From Ruegeria atlantica (lineage in GTDB: Bacteria; Pseudomonadota; Alphaproteobacteria; Rhodobacterales; Rhodobacteraceae): a stretch of DNA of 64,000 nt. Below the pieces are notes generated by a model that did not search any database, was not told where the DNA came from, and was given only the letters and a program-made list of their open reading frames with translations. The position numbers and the translations under genes are program-made. This document shows, in pieces, positions 13,176 to 20,893 of the stretch. Position 1 is the stretch's first letter, and each line of letters opens with the position of its first letter. The stretch spans positions 496,001-560,000 of the forward strand of contig NZ_WQBE01000001.1 of the NCBI RefSeq assembly GCF_013032005.1, in the 5' to 3' direction.

Positions 13176-13234
13176 GCGCTGCCACATAGGACAGAGCACC
13201 GCACAACGCAACACAGCCCGCTTGGATTAAGGAT

Positions 13235-13342
13235 TTAAGGGAATTTTGGGGTCGCCGCTGCGGGAATGTCGACGCCGGTGAGAGAAACCAGCTTGGAGGG
13301 ACCTTCCGCCCACGGCGACCCAAAAAGTGTATCTAGAGCCAT
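13235..13342 (-). CDS. Possible small protein of 35 residues upstream of trmFO
   Basis: A short frame starting MALDTLFGSPWAEGPSKLVS and continuing LTGVDIPAAATPKFP to the stop. It is same-strand with trmFO and 59 bp upstream of it, with GGGACAGGG-like purine sequence 3-12 bases before the ATG. The composition looks protein-like (balanced, with G, P and W) rather than random, and I have a vague memory of similar short proteins in related genomes. The frame can be extended upstream to 13420. Without a comparison this stays tentative. It would carry no obvious domain or membrane segment. Confidence 0.4.
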   Translation of the reverse strand: MALDTLFGSPWAEGPSKLVSLTGVDIPAAATPKFP

Positions 13343-13428
13343 AGCCCTGTCCCAGCATTGCCACAGTGTCGCCCTTTTGGGAAGTGCAAAATTACGAACA
13401 ATCGTAAAAATTGTTGACAATAATCGCT

Positions 13429-14214
13429 TTATTGGTGCCAGTTCGGCGGCCTTTTTTCGATAAATGCGGATATGCCTTCTTCGGTATCGCGATGCAGCAT
13501 ATTCTGCGCCATTACGTCTCCGGTATAGTCATAGGCCTGCTCCAGAGGCATTTCCAGCTGCTTGTAGAAGGCCTGTTTGCCGATTTTCACAGCCGAACCC
13601 AATTTGGCCGCAAGCTGATCGGCAAGCGACACGGTTTCATGCTCCAACAGCATTTCGGGCACGACGCGATTGATCAGTCCCAGCTCGGCTGCGGTTTCGG
13701 CCGAGATAAAGTCGCCAGTCGTCAGCATCTCGAACGCGCGCTTGCGCGAGATGTTCCGGCTGAGGGCAACCATCGGTGTCGAGCAGAACAAACCGATATT
13801 CACACCGTTCACGCCAAACCGCGTACCTTCAGCCGCGACGGCCAGATCGCAGGTGGCGACCAACTGGCATCCCGCAGCGGTGGCGATACCGTGGACCTGT
13901 GCGATGACCGGTTGGGGCAGGGACCGGATTGACAGCATCATCTGGGTGCATCTGGCGAACAAGCCCTGGAAATAAGCTTTGCCGCCGTCCTCGGCCTGAC
14001 GTCCGGCTGTCATCTGTTTCAGATCATGACCCGCACAGAACGCTTTGCCTTCACCGCGCAGGATAACCGCCCGAATCGCGCTGTCATCGCGCAGGCTGTC
14101 GAACTCGGATTGCAGGGCAGCCAGCATTTCGTCGCTCAGGGCGTTCAGACGATCGGGCGCGTTCATTGTCAGTGTGGCGACTGCGCCTGTGTCGTTACGT
14201 TCCAAAATTGCCAT
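13429..14214 (-). CDS. Enoyl-CoA hydratase/isomerase family protein
   Basis: A crotonase-fold protein of 261 residues. The oxyanion-hole segment GKAFCAGHDLKQM (about residues 56-68) and the second conserved region VHGIATAAGCQLVATCDLAVA (about 107-127) are clear. The catalytic glutamates of classical enoyl-CoA hydratase are not both visible, and the sequence resembles the ECHDC3-like subgroup, so the reaction is uncertain. Fatty-acid or acyl-CoA metabolism is the safest call. The start has GGAGGG 6-8 bases upstream. It is divergent from the thioesterase gene at 14273, another acyl-CoA-type enzyme. Confidence 0.85.
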   Translation of the reverse strand: MAILERNDTGAVATLTMNAPDRLNALSDEMLAALQSEFDSLRDDSAIRAVILRGEGKAFCAGHDLKQMTAGRQAEDGGKAYFQGLFARCTQMMLSIRSLPQPVIAQVHGIATAAGCQLVATCDLAVAAEGTRFGVNGVNIGLFCSTPMVALSRNISRKRAFEMLTTGDFISAETAAELGLINRVVPEMLLEHETVSLADQLAAKLGSAVKIGKQAFYKQLEMPLEQAYDYTGDVMAQNMLHRDTEEGISAFIEKRPPNWHQ

Positions 14215-14272
14215 CTTGCCCTCCGTAGCGATGTTGGGCCAACTCTAGGTCGGCAAGTCGAGGAGGGGAAGC

Positions 14273-14716
14273 ATGTCATTGGCCATGAGCCGGGAAGACC
14301 TGATGGAATACCTGCGGCAAATCTTCCCACAGGTACATCGGGATTTCGTCGTGGAAAAGCTGGATGAGGACTCGATCGAGATGCGTTTGGTTGTCGAAGA
14401 TCGCCATCTGCGCCCTGGCGGTACGGTTTCAGGGCCATCCATGTTCGGGCTGGCGGATGTTAGTGTCTATGCGATGATCCTGGCACGCAAGGGACGCCAA
14501 TCTTTGGCCGTTACCACGAACAGCTCCTTGGATTTTCTAAGAAAACCCGAGGGCGGCAAAGATATTATTGCCCGATGTCGACTGCTAAAGCTGGGACGCA
14601 GTCTGGCTGTTGGGGATGTGCTGATGTTTTCAGAAGGGTCGGACAGACCCGTCGCGCGCGCCACGATGACCTATTCATTACCTCCCGAAGGATCGGCCGC
14701 GGCGGCCTTCGGATAA
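14273..14716 (+). CDS. PaaI-type hotdog thioesterase
   Basis: A 147-residue single hotdog-fold protein. Its central helix region reads LRPGGTVSGPSMFGLADVSVYAMILARKG, where the acidic residue in GLAD sits at the usual catalytic position for PaaI-like acyl-CoA thioesterases. AVTTNSSLDFLRKPEGG and ATMTYSLPPEG complete the fold. AGGAGGGG lies just before ATG 14273 and supports that start. It is divergent from the enoyl-CoA hydratase homologue (58-bp gap), suggesting a shared control region for acyl-CoA turnover. The substrate is unknown. Confidence 0.85.
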   Translation: MSLAMSREDLMEYLRQIFPQVHRDFVVEKLDEDSIEMRLVVEDRHLRPGGTVSGPSMFGLADVSVYAMILARKGRQSLAVTTNSSLDFLRKPEGGKDIIARCRLLKLGRSLAVGDVLMFSEGSDRPVARATMTYSLPPEGSAAAAFG

Positions 14717-14739
14717 AAAAGGCCGGGCGAAGCCCGGCC
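14715..14739 (-). terminator. Terminator for the DUF1127 gene
   Basis: GGCCGGGC (14721-14728) and GCCCGGCC (14732-14739) form a perfect 8-bp stem with a 3-base loop. Read on the minus strand it is followed by six T, fitting the end of the minus-strand gene at 14773. It overlaps the thioesterase stop region, so it may also slow transcription from that side. Confidence 0.75.
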
Positions 14740-14772
14740 AGGAAGAGGTCCCATCAAGGGACTGGGGAAAAC

Positions 14773-15000
14773 TCAACCCTGCCAGAATGGGCGGGTGAAT
14801 TCCTGACGAGCCTGATATCTTGTCAGACCGACATCCTTAAGAAGCCTGTCATCCAGCTTGGACAGATTGAGCCGGCTACGGCGTTGACGTTCCCATTTCG
14901 TGACCGTCGCCGCAAACCGCACGGCCAGCGCGGCGATCAGCGGCAGCCGAGGGCTGTCGTTCAGCAGCAAGAGGGCGGGGTTGTGCATCGAGCGTGTCAT
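14773..15000 (-). CDS. DUF1127 (YjiS-like) small protein
   Basis: A 75-residue basic protein. Its C-terminus LNLSKLDDRLLKDVGLTRYQARQEFTRPFW is the DUF1127 signature; WERQRRSRLNL precedes it, and a hydrophobic patch lies at about 20-32. Longer DUF1127 proteins such as this are common in Rhodobacteraceae. Some short members in other alphaproteobacteria affect phosphate uptake or RNA turnover, but the role of this type is unknown. It is divergent from a MocR regulator, whose operator-like repeats lie between the two genes, and has its own terminator. Confidence 0.85.
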   Translation of the reverse strand: MTRSMHNPALLLLNDSPRLPLIAALAVRFAATVTKWERQRRSRLNLSKLDDRLLKDVGLTRYQARQEFTRPFWQG

Positions 15001-15016
15001 CAGGGTATCCTTTCAA

Positions 15017-15109
15017 ATTGTATTGACACAAAGTTAAAGTGTTCGGTATATGTACTTGATACATTCAGGATTGTGCCAAAATCAAAGGAAGAATTGTAAT
15101 GGATACAAT
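15017..15109 (+). promoter_or_regulatory. Promoter and repeated operator for the MocR gene
   Basis: A strong promoter is visible: TTGACA at 15023-15028, an 18-bp spacer, and TATATG at 15047-15052. Three related dyads overlap it. They are ATTGTA-TTGAC-ACAAAG (15017-15033, imperfect), ATGTA-CTTGA-TACAT (15050-15064) and ATTGTA-ATGGA-TACAAT (15093-15109), the last a perfect dyad covering the mocR start codon. Centres are about 32 and 44 bp apart. Autoregulation by the MocR protein, and control of divergent DUF1127, is likely. Confidence 0.65.
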
Positions 15110-16502
15110 TTGGCCGGAATCGCTGCCAAAATCCAAGGGGCCGAAATATACTCTGGTCGCTGATACAATCAGAAAAGCGATTGATAACAAGTTGCTGGAG
15201 GTAGGGACAAAGCTGCCCCCAGTGCGTGAATTGGCGTATCGGTTACAAATCACACCGGGCACAGTTGCGCGGGCTTATACGATTCTGACGGATGAGGGAT
15301 TGTTACACGCCGAGGTCGGACGTGGTACATTTGTCGCCCCGCCCAAATCGCCAATCCTGGATGATGTCTGGGCCCGCCAACTGCATTTGCAAGACAGCAA
15401 GTACAACGCCAATGTCAGCCTGTTCAGCCCACGATTGGCGGATGTTGGGCAGGTCTCGCTAATCCGGGAGTGCCTGCAAAAAGTGGCCCAGGCTGATCCG
15501 GGTCTATTTTTGAACTACCCGACCCGCGACGCCTATCAACCCATGCGGCAGGCGGTGGTAGAGTGGCTGTCTGACCTACCTTTGGGTGCATTGTCGCATG
15601 ACGATATTGTGCTGACGCATGGGGGGCAAAATGGGCTGTGCCTTGTGTTTCAAACAATCCTGCGGGGGCCAAAACCGGTCGTTCTGGTCGAAGACCTTTC
15701 CTATGCTGGGTTCCGCCGGGCCGGGGAATTGATGCGCGCTGACGTGGTTGGCGTGAAAATGGATAAGTGGGGCGTCGATCCGTCCGCGATGGAACATGTC
15801 CTGCGCCAGACACCAGCACAAGCCATCTGCGTTTCACCAGAGGTACAGAATCCGACCGGCGCGCATACACCGCTTGAACGTCGGAAAGAAATTGTCGACG
15901 TGGCCCGGCGCTTTGACCTTCAGATCATCGAGGATGATTGTTATCGCATGGGCGACGCTCGTGAACCCAGCTTTCGTGCTTTGGCACCGGAACGGGGGTG
16001 GCATGTATCTTCAATCTCGAAAACTCTGACACCTGCGTTGCGTGTTGGGTTTGCCATTGCCCCGCGTGAGCGGAGCGTCGACCTGCGGCGTTCGGCGGAA
16101 TATGGGTACTTTGGTTTGGCGCAGCCGTTGGCGGAATTGACCAGGTTGCTGCTGTCTGATCCTCGTACGCTGCAGATTGCAAGGGACGTGCGGGTTCGAA
16201 TGGGTGAATATGTTCGCGTTGCGGTTAACGCCTTGGGCGGGTTCGATTTGAACTGGGCACCGGATGTGCCTTTTGTATGGCTGAACCTGCCTTCGGGCTG
16301 GCGCGCCGCAGCCTTCAGCCGTGCAGCTGAACGAGAGGGGATACAACTCCGGTCTGCCGATGAGTTCGCTTTGCGGGACGGACGAGCCCCGAATGCGGTT
16401 CGTATCGCCATGAACGGGCATGTGTCCCTGGAACGGTTTGAGGATGCGATGCACAGGTTGCGGCGTCTGCTGGACAATCCGCCGGAACAGATCAGTGTTT
16501 GA
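15099..16502 (+). CDS. MocR/PdxR-type GntR regulator with aminotransferase domain
   Basis: A 467-residue fusion of an N-terminal winged helix (about 15-85) and a fold-type I aminotransferase domain (about 110-460). The winged helix includes KLPPVRELAYRLQITPGTVARAY. The PLP-binding lysine is in SSISKTLTPALRVGFAI, with VSPEVQNPTGAH and IIEDDCYR upstream. MocR proteins use PLP or an amino compound as effector. The start codon lies inside a perfect dyad repeat, pointing to autoregulation. The neighbouring DUF1127 gene is a possible target. The effector is unknown, and nothing nearby belongs to vitamin B6 synthesis. Confidence 0.9.
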   Translation: MDTIWPESLPKSKGPKYTLVADTIRKAIDNKLLEVGTKLPPVRELAYRLQITPGTVARAYTILTDEGLLHAEVGRGTFVAPPKSPILDDVWARQLHLQDSKYNANVSLFSPRLADVGQVSLIRECLQKVAQADPGLFLNYPTRDAYQPMRQAVVEWLSDLPLGALSHDDIVLTHGGQNGLCLVFQTILRGPKPVVLVEDLSYAGFRRAGELMRADVVGVKMDKWGVDPSAMEHVLRQTPAQAICVSPEVQNPTGAHTPLERRKEIVDVARRFDLQIIEDDCYRMGDAREPSFRALAPERGWHVSSISKTLTPALRVGFAIAPRERSVDLRRSAEYGYFGLAQPLAELTRLLLSDPRTLQIARDVRVRMGEYVRVAVNALGGFDLNWAPDVPFVWLNLPSGWRAAAFSRAAEREGIQLRSADEFALRDGRAPNAVRIAMNGHVSLERFEDAMHRLRRLLDNPPEQISV

Positions 16503-16506
16503 TCGT

Positions 16507-16869
16507 TCAATTCAGTGGGGCCGGATCACCAAAGAAACCGGCCAAATACGAGATTTTACCCTCGGCATCCAAACGAACAAAATCGTGGCCTGACACAACG
16601 ATACCGCCATCCGGACCGATCATGTGCCAAGTAAAATGGACAACATCGTGATGGTTGGACGGTTCGCTTGTCAGTTCAACACGTCCACCAGAACTCTGTA
16701 GAACTTCGCCAATATGATCGCACAGGTTCACGCGGCCAATCACTTCGGCGGTCGGGTCGACATAGCGACCGTTTTCAGCAAAGCACTTTGTCAAAAGCAC
16801 AAGGCGCTTATCCGGGTCCGTCTCTTGCCAGGATGCGCCATAGTCAGCGATGGTTTGTTGCCACTCCAT
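16507..16869 (-). CDS. NTF2/SnoaL-like fold protein
   Basis: A 120-residue protein resembling the NTF2-like superfamily: an N-terminal helix (WQQTIADYGASWQETDPDKR), then CFAENGRYVDPTAEVIGR and alternating strands ending LAGFFGDPAPLN. I set the start at ATG 16869, which has AAGGAG 10 bases upstream, in place of an in-frame ATG 36 bp further out. Members of this fold act as isomerases, hydrolases or ligand-binding proteins, so no function is assigned. It converges on the mocR gene with a 4-bp gap. Confidence 0.75.
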   Translation of the reverse strand: MEWQQTIADYGASWQETDPDKRLVLLTKCFAENGRYVDPTAEVIGRVNLCDHIGEVLQSSGGRVELTSEPSNHHDVVHFTWHMIGPDGGIVVSGHDFVRLDAEGKISYLAGFFGDPAPLN

Positions 16870-17011
16870 GGTAGTCACGCTCCTTGAATCGATTTGCTTA
16901 TTCAATATAGCGGGCGAGGCGGGGCAGGGGTAAATGGGTTTAATTGTGGGGTAAAATAATACCTATTTTATAACCTATTGATATTACTATATTTAAAAGA
17001 GATTAGTGTTG

Positions 17012-17040
17012 TTGACCTGCGCTGCAGGGGCCTCTAAATA
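17012..17040 (+). promoter_or_regulatory. Promoter of rplM-rpsI
   Basis: TTGACC (17012-17017), a 17-bp spacer and TAAATA (17035-17040) lie 67 bp before the rplM ATG, a near-consensus vegetative promoter. The leader contains GGGCCGCTC ... GGGGCGGTC (about 17056-17081), which can fold and might be the binding site for L13 feedback. That role is a guess. Confidence 0.65.
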
Positions 17041-17106
17041 CGCTCCATCGAATTCGGGCCGCTCTGATTTGGGGCGGTCTTTCACATCAAACAGGACTAT
17101 CCTGCC

Positions 17107-17565
17107 ATGAAAACCTTTTCTGCAACACCTGCAGACATCGACAAGAAATGGATCCTGATCGACGCCGAGGGCGTTGTTCTGGGCCGTCTTGCCTCGATCG
17201 TCGCCATGCGCCTGCGTGGCAAGCACAAAGCGTCGTTCACCCCGAATATGGACATGGGCGACAACGTCATCGTGATCAACGCTGACAAAATCCAGATGAC
17301 CGGCAAGAAGCGCGAAGAAAACTTCTACTGGCACACTGGCCACCCGGGCGGCATCAAGTCGCGCACCAAGCAGCAGATCCTCGAGGGTGCACACCCCGAG
17401 CGCGTCGTGACCCAAGCGGTCAAGCGTATGCTGCCGGGCAACCGCCTGTCGCGTCAGGTTATGACCAACCTGCGCGTTTACGCCGGTGCCGAGCATCCCC
17501 ACGAGGCGCAAGCGCCCGAAGTTCTGGACGTTAAGTCCATGAACAAGAAAAACACCCGGAGCTAA
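17107..17565 (+). CDS. rplM: 50S ribosomal protein L13
   Basis: A 152-residue L13, an early-assembling large-subunit protein. It starts [20 protein letters not shown] and contains the family signature with [32 protein letters not shown] and [16 protein letters not shown]. The first gene of the usual rplM-rpsI pair, 6 bp before rpsI. A clear vegetative promoter lies upstream. Confidence 0.98.
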   Translation: MKTFSATPADIDKKWILIDAEGVVLGRLASIVAMRLRGKHKASFTPNMDMGDNVIVINADKIQMTGKKREENFYWHTGHPGGIKSRTKQQILEGAHPERVVTQAVKRMLPGNRLSRQVMTNLRVYAGAEHPHEAQAPEVLDVKSMNKKNTRS

Positions 17566-17571
17566 TGACCG

Positions 17572-18057
17572 ATGGCTGATCAGATCAATACTCTCGAAGA
17601 GCTGAGCGCCGTCGCAGGCGTTGAAACCGTGGCCGAAGAAGTCATCGTGCGTGAACCCGTGCGTGACGAGCTGGGCCGCTCCTACGCCACCGGCAAGCGT
17701 AAAGACGCTGTTGCCCGCGTTTGGATCAAGCCGGGTTCCGGCAAGGTCACCGTAAACGGCAAGGATCAGGACAAGTACTTTGCTCGTCCCGTTCTGCAGC
17801 TGATCCTGCGCCAGCCGTTCCAGGTTGCTGGTGTAGAAGGTGAGTTCGACGTTGTCGCAACCGTCAAAGGCGGTGGCCTGACCGGTCAGGCCGGTGCGGT
17901 CAAGCACGGCATCTCGAAAGCGCTGCAACTGTACGATCCGTCGCTGCGTGGCGCACTGAAAGCCGCTGGCTTCCTGACCCGCGATAGCCGCGTTGTAGAA
18001 CGTAAGAAATACGGTAAGCGCAAAGCGCGTCGTTCGTTCCAGTTCTCCAAGCGCTAA
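17572..18057 (+). CDS. rpsI: 30S ribosomal protein S9
   Basis: A 161-residue S9. The N-terminal 30 residues form an alphaproteobacterial extension ([19 protein letters not shown]). The conserved body has [39 protein letters not shown] and the C-terminal tail [12 protein letters not shown], whose last basic residues reach the P-site tRNA. It is transcribed with rplM and followed by a terminator. The 7 kb integrated element begins right after that terminator, leaving the ribosomal unit intact. Confidence 0.98.
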   Translation: MADQINTLEELSAVAGVETVAEEVIVREPVRDELGRSYATGKRKDAVARVWIKPGSGKVTVNGKDQDKYFARPVLQLILRQPFQVAGVEGEFDVVATVKGGGLTGQAGAVKHGISKALQLYDPSLRGALKAAGFLTRDSRVVERKKYGKRKARRSFQFSKR

Positions 18058-18088
18058 CGCAGAACGAGCTAAAAACTCAATTAAATCA

Positions 18089-18118
18089 AACGTCCGTATT
18101 CATTTGCGGGCGTTTTTC
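18089..18118 (+). terminator. rpsI terminator
   Basis: ACGTCCG pairs with CGGGCGT (one G-U pair) around a 10-base loop and is followed by TTTTTC. The left repeat of the 7 kb element begins one base after it. Confidence 0.75.
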
Positions 18119-18140
18119 TTTGTTAGCAGTTTATTAGCAT
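18119..18140 (+). repeat. Left direct repeat (candidate attL)
   Basis: Contains GTTAGCAG, then T, then TTATTAGCAT. Identical to 25139-25160 at 21 of 22 positions; the central T here is A there. Internally it holds two TTAGCA units 11 bp apart. Confidence 0.7.
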
Positions 18141-18192
18141 CGCGTTGAAGTCATTGACGTTTAAAGTTAGCGAAATTAGCATATTTTTAGCG
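18123..18192 (+). repeat. TTAGC iterons at the integrase end
   Basis: TTAGCA or TTAGCG begins at 18123, 18134, 18167, 18176 and 18187. Steps of 11, 33, 9 and 11 keep most copies on the same helix face. The first two lie in the direct repeat; the other three lie just inside the element, ahead of the integrase gene. This fits core plus arm-type integrase binding sites, and may also serve integrase autoregulation. Confidence 0.5.
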
Positions 18193-18220
18193 TATAAGGC
18201 ATGTGTGAAACGGGGTAGTT

Positions 18221-19720
18221 TTGGCGTTTTACGAGAACAGACAAGAGCATTACGGCGGCGCATTATTGCTGTTTCAGCGTAACTTGTCTGTTGCTGTCCC
18301 AAACTCAAAAAGTCATCGCCAGCAAACATGGTACATGCGGCTAAAAATTGCTGGGCATAAAGGCTACATTACACGCAGCACAAAGCTGACGAAGTACGAA
18401 GATGCGTATGCGTTTTCACATGCGGAATACTTGCGTTTGCAGCAGGCAGCGCGGATGGGGCACAGCTTAGACGAATACACTTTTGAACAGCATTGGAACG
18501 ATTGGTACGAACGCAATTTGCGCAACGGCACGTGGAAAGATGAACGTGCGCGCTGGCACAAAATGTACTTCAATCGCTACTTTAAAGACTACTTTTCAAA
18601 TGCAGACAAAAGCTCAAAGCTGCTTAACGATATTACGTCGCAGTTTGCGGCTGGATATTGGGATTGGCGCAAAGGCTATTGGCAGAGCGAGCAGGCGGAA
18701 AAATTACGTGCATACAACCCAAAACGACGCGGCAGCAAAACACGCGGGACTGCAAACGCAAAGTCCACACCTGCCGTAAAAACGCTGTTGATGGAGCAAA
18801 GCGCGCTTAATCAAATTTTTTACGATGCGTTTGAGCGTGGGCGGATGCAGCAGGTGTTTAAGATGCGTGTTGCTGAAAAAGATAGGACACCAAACAGGCG
18901 TGCTGGCTTTGACAAGGGGCGCGAATACTTGGTGCTAGTGCGAAATTTGCGCAGCTATAGGGATTGCGTGGGCAGGTTTGCTAGCGAAGGATTGAACGCT
19001 TGGCACAAAATGCACCGTGCTCAACTGTCCTATTTCATCATGTTTTTGTTGCACAGCGGTTTGCGCGTAGGTGAAGCACGCGAGATGAAGTGGAGCGATG
19101 TTAAGCTTGATGAGATTGTGGACGGGAAAGAAGAACACATTGCGGAAGTGCGGGTAAGCAAGGCGACGAAGAAGGGGCAGGCACGGTTTGTGCAAACACA
19201 GACTGGCGCAAACAATGCACTAAAAGAGTGGAAAAAAATCTCACCGCACACAAAAGCAAATGACTGGGTTTGGTTTGGGCAAAAGCATGATGCGGATGGC
19301 AATGCGACGCAGATTGGCGATTTAAACAAGAGCTTTCAGCAATATCTGCGTGCGATTGATTTTTACGGACGGCAAGATGGGTTGTTGAACGACAGGGATG
19401 GTGACAGGCGCAGTTTGTACAGTTTGCGGCATACATACGCGACTTTGCGTTTAGAGAAGGGCGATGTGAGCGTTTACGACTTGGCGCTGAACATGGGCTG
19501 TAAGGTGAAGCAGATTGAAACGCATTATAGCCATGTCGTCTCAAAGCAGCGCAGACAGCAAATCACGCGCACTGTGCTAAAAAAGAAAAGCAGCGCAGAA
19601 AACGGCGCTGCAATGCAGGATGATGCATTTTTGACGGAAGCAATGCGGCGATACAAGGCTGGTGAGCTTGGCGAACAGGCGTTTTTTGAAATAGCGAAAG
19701 CAAGCAAAGCACAAAGCTAA
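18221..19720 (+). CDS. Tyrosine recombinase (integrase) of the 7 kb element
   Basis: A 499-residue phage-type integrase. The N-terminal region (about 30-230) includes an arm-binding/SAM-like part. The catalytic domain shows the first arginine in LHSGLRVGEAREMKWSDV, the box SLYSLRHTYATLRLEKGD, and the nucleophile region QIETHYSHVVSKQRR. The C-terminal tail (about 450-499) is charged. The start appears to be TTG 18221, since an in-frame TAG lies two codons upstream. It lies beside the left repeat, the normal position for an integrase that acts there. Its stop overlaps that of the second recombinase. Confidence 0.88.
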   Translation: MAFYENRQEHYGGALLLFQRNLSVAVPNSKSHRQQTWYMRLKIAGHKGYITRSTKLTKYEDAYAFSHAEYLRLQQAARMGHSLDEYTFEQHWNDWYERNLRNGTWKDERARWHKMYFNRYFKDYFSNADKSSKLLNDITSQFAAGYWDWRKGYWQSEQAEKLRAYNPKRRGSKTRGTANAKSTPAVKTLLMEQSALNQIFYDAFERGRMQQVFKMRVAEKDRTPNRRAGFDKGREYLVLVRNLRSYRDCVGRFASEGLNAWHKMHRAQLSYFIMFLLHSGLRVGEAREMKWSDVKLDEIVDGKEEHIAEVRVSKATKKGQARFVQTQTGANNALKEWKKISPHTKANDWVWFGQKHDADGNATQIGDLNKSFQQYLRAIDFYGRQDGLLNDRDGDRRSLYSLRHTYATLRLEKGDVSVYDLALNMGCKVKQIETHYSHVVSKQRRQQITRTVLKKKSSAENGAAMQDDAFLTEAMRRYKAGELGEQAFFEIAKASKAQS

Positions 19721-20289
19721 ATCAATTCTATCGCATTACGTAGCTTGCTTTCGTTGTAGTCAATATAGCGCTGTGTCGTGCTAATGTCCTTGTGCCGCGC
19801 CAGCGCCTGTATCACCCGCACGTTAACACCCTTGTCTGCAAGTTCAGTCAAAAATTGTCTGCGACCACTGTGCGAGCTTGCGCCTTTAATTCCAGCCGCC
19901 GCATAAAACCTGGCAAATAAGTTGACGATCGTTTGCGCGCTGAAGCCGCCACGTTTTGCACTGAAAAATAACGGGGCGGTTGGTTTACTGACGTGACGGG
20001 CGTAAGCAGCAGCATATGAAGTTAGCGCTTTGTTCAATCGCTTGCTCACAAGCACAGTGCCAGCTTCATCCCCCTTTGTCTGCGTAGCTGCCAAGTAAAC
20101 TGTGTCACGTACATTACCTTGTTCATCAAACACGTCGCCAATCTTAAGCGCTGCAATCTCACAAGCGCGTAACCCAGCAAAAAAGCTGAATGCAAAAATT
20201 GCATGGTTTCTTGCACTGTAGCGATGTGCGTTGATGACTGCGTAAATACGTTTCTGTTCTGCTTGTGTCAGGAGCTTTGCTTGTTTCAT
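19717..20289 (-). CDS. Second, short tyrosine recombinase
   Basis: A 190-residue protein that is almost only a catalytic domain. It has FAGLRACEIAALKIGDV with the first arginine, SSHSGRRQFLTELADKGV in place of the usual HxxR box, and QRYIDYNESKLR with the nucleophilic tyrosine. It resembles small XerC/FimB-like recombinases that lack the N-terminal core-binding domain. It may resolve or invert DNA, or be a remnant. It converges on the integrase with overlapping stops. An 11-bp perfect inverted repeat lies just upstream of its start. Confidence 0.85.
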   Translation of the reverse strand: MKQAKLLTQAEQKRIYAVINAHRYSARNHAIFAFSFFAGLRACEIAALKIGDVFDEQGNVRDTVYLAATQTKGDEAGTVLVSKRLNKALTSYAAAYARHVSKPTAPLFFSAKRGGFSAQTIVNLFARFYAAAGIKGASSHSGRRQFLTELADKGVNVRVIQALARHKDISTTQRYIDYNESKLRNAIELI

Positions 20290-20297
20290 GTCTCACC

Positions 20298-20344
20298 CAA
20301 AATGTGTGTTTCTGTCACAAGTCATTGTAAAACCACACATTTTG
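20298..20344. repeat. 11-bp perfect inverted repeat upstream of the short recombinase
   Basis: CAAAATGTGTG (20298-20308) and CACACATTTTG (20334-20344) are exact complements separated by 25 bp, beginning 9 bp before the recombinase start on the minus strand. It could be an operator, a recombination site or a hairpin in the leader. The rest of the 20290-20438 gap is AT-rich without genes. Confidence 0.6.
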
Positions 20345-20438
20345 CAAAACGATCGAAAAAGGCAATAAAGTTAAGTCTTTGTAATCAAATGTCATTCTGT
20401 AAGAATGTTAGATATTACGAAGTTTAAAACAAAACGGG

Positions 20439-20735
20439 TCATGTAGCTGTGTCTGCAATTTCAGCGATCTTGTGTTTGTGTAGTAAGTAGTCGCTCAGTA
20501 GCTGTTCTATCTCTGCCAAGCCTCTTTTGCCTTTGCCGTCGCTTCGCTCAACAAGCCGTGTCCGCGTGTAAGCCAAGCAGTTTATCGCAGCGTCCACGCT
20601 AAAGTCGTGCCCTGCGTGTTTTTGCCAAGCAAACCAGTTTCTGTTTTTCTTGCACCAAATGCTGCTTAGCTCTTCTGCTGTGTCAATCTCATCAATCTCC
20701 AACAGCTTCATGTATGTGTAGTTTATCAATTTCAT
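20439..20735 (-). CDS. Small element protein, possibly HTH-like
   Basis: A 98-residue protein of unknown function. The middle reads KKNRNWFAWQKHAGHDFSVDAAINCLAYTRTRL, a pattern that recalls short regulator-like proteins I associate with DUF6626, where a helix-turn-helix is suspected. I cannot confirm that family. An upstream AGGAG supports the ATG at 20735. It lies between the short recombinase and the Rep-like gene, same strand, with 149- and 158-bp gaps, so it may have its own promoter. A role in control of the element's excision or copy number would fit but is speculation. Confidence 0.6.
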   Translation of the reverse strand: MKLINYTYMKLLEIDEIDTAEELSSIWCKKNRNWFAWQKHAGHDFSVDAAINCLAYTRTRLVERSDGKGKRGLAEIEQLLSDYLLHKHKIAEIADTAT

Positions 20736-20893
20736 GTCCGTTAACTCCTGCTCGAAAACTTCGTTTGTTTTGAAGTATTTGGATTTGGCAAAAACTAGGG
20801 ATTAGCTACAAACAGTGTTCGTAACTCTTAGCGTTGCCGCCTTGTGCGCATCATCAAGCTTAGCCGTGTTTCTGCGCGTGCAGTGTTGTTCTG

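Noticed and set aside
16993..17928. 311-residue frame antisense to rplM-rpsI
   Set aside because: Fully opposite two ribosomal protein genes, with no ribosome binding site or family resemblance.
18123..18192. Iterons as a CRISPR array
   Set aside because: The TTAGC units are only 6 bases long and irregularly spaced; no repeat-spacer pattern or cas genes exist in the window.
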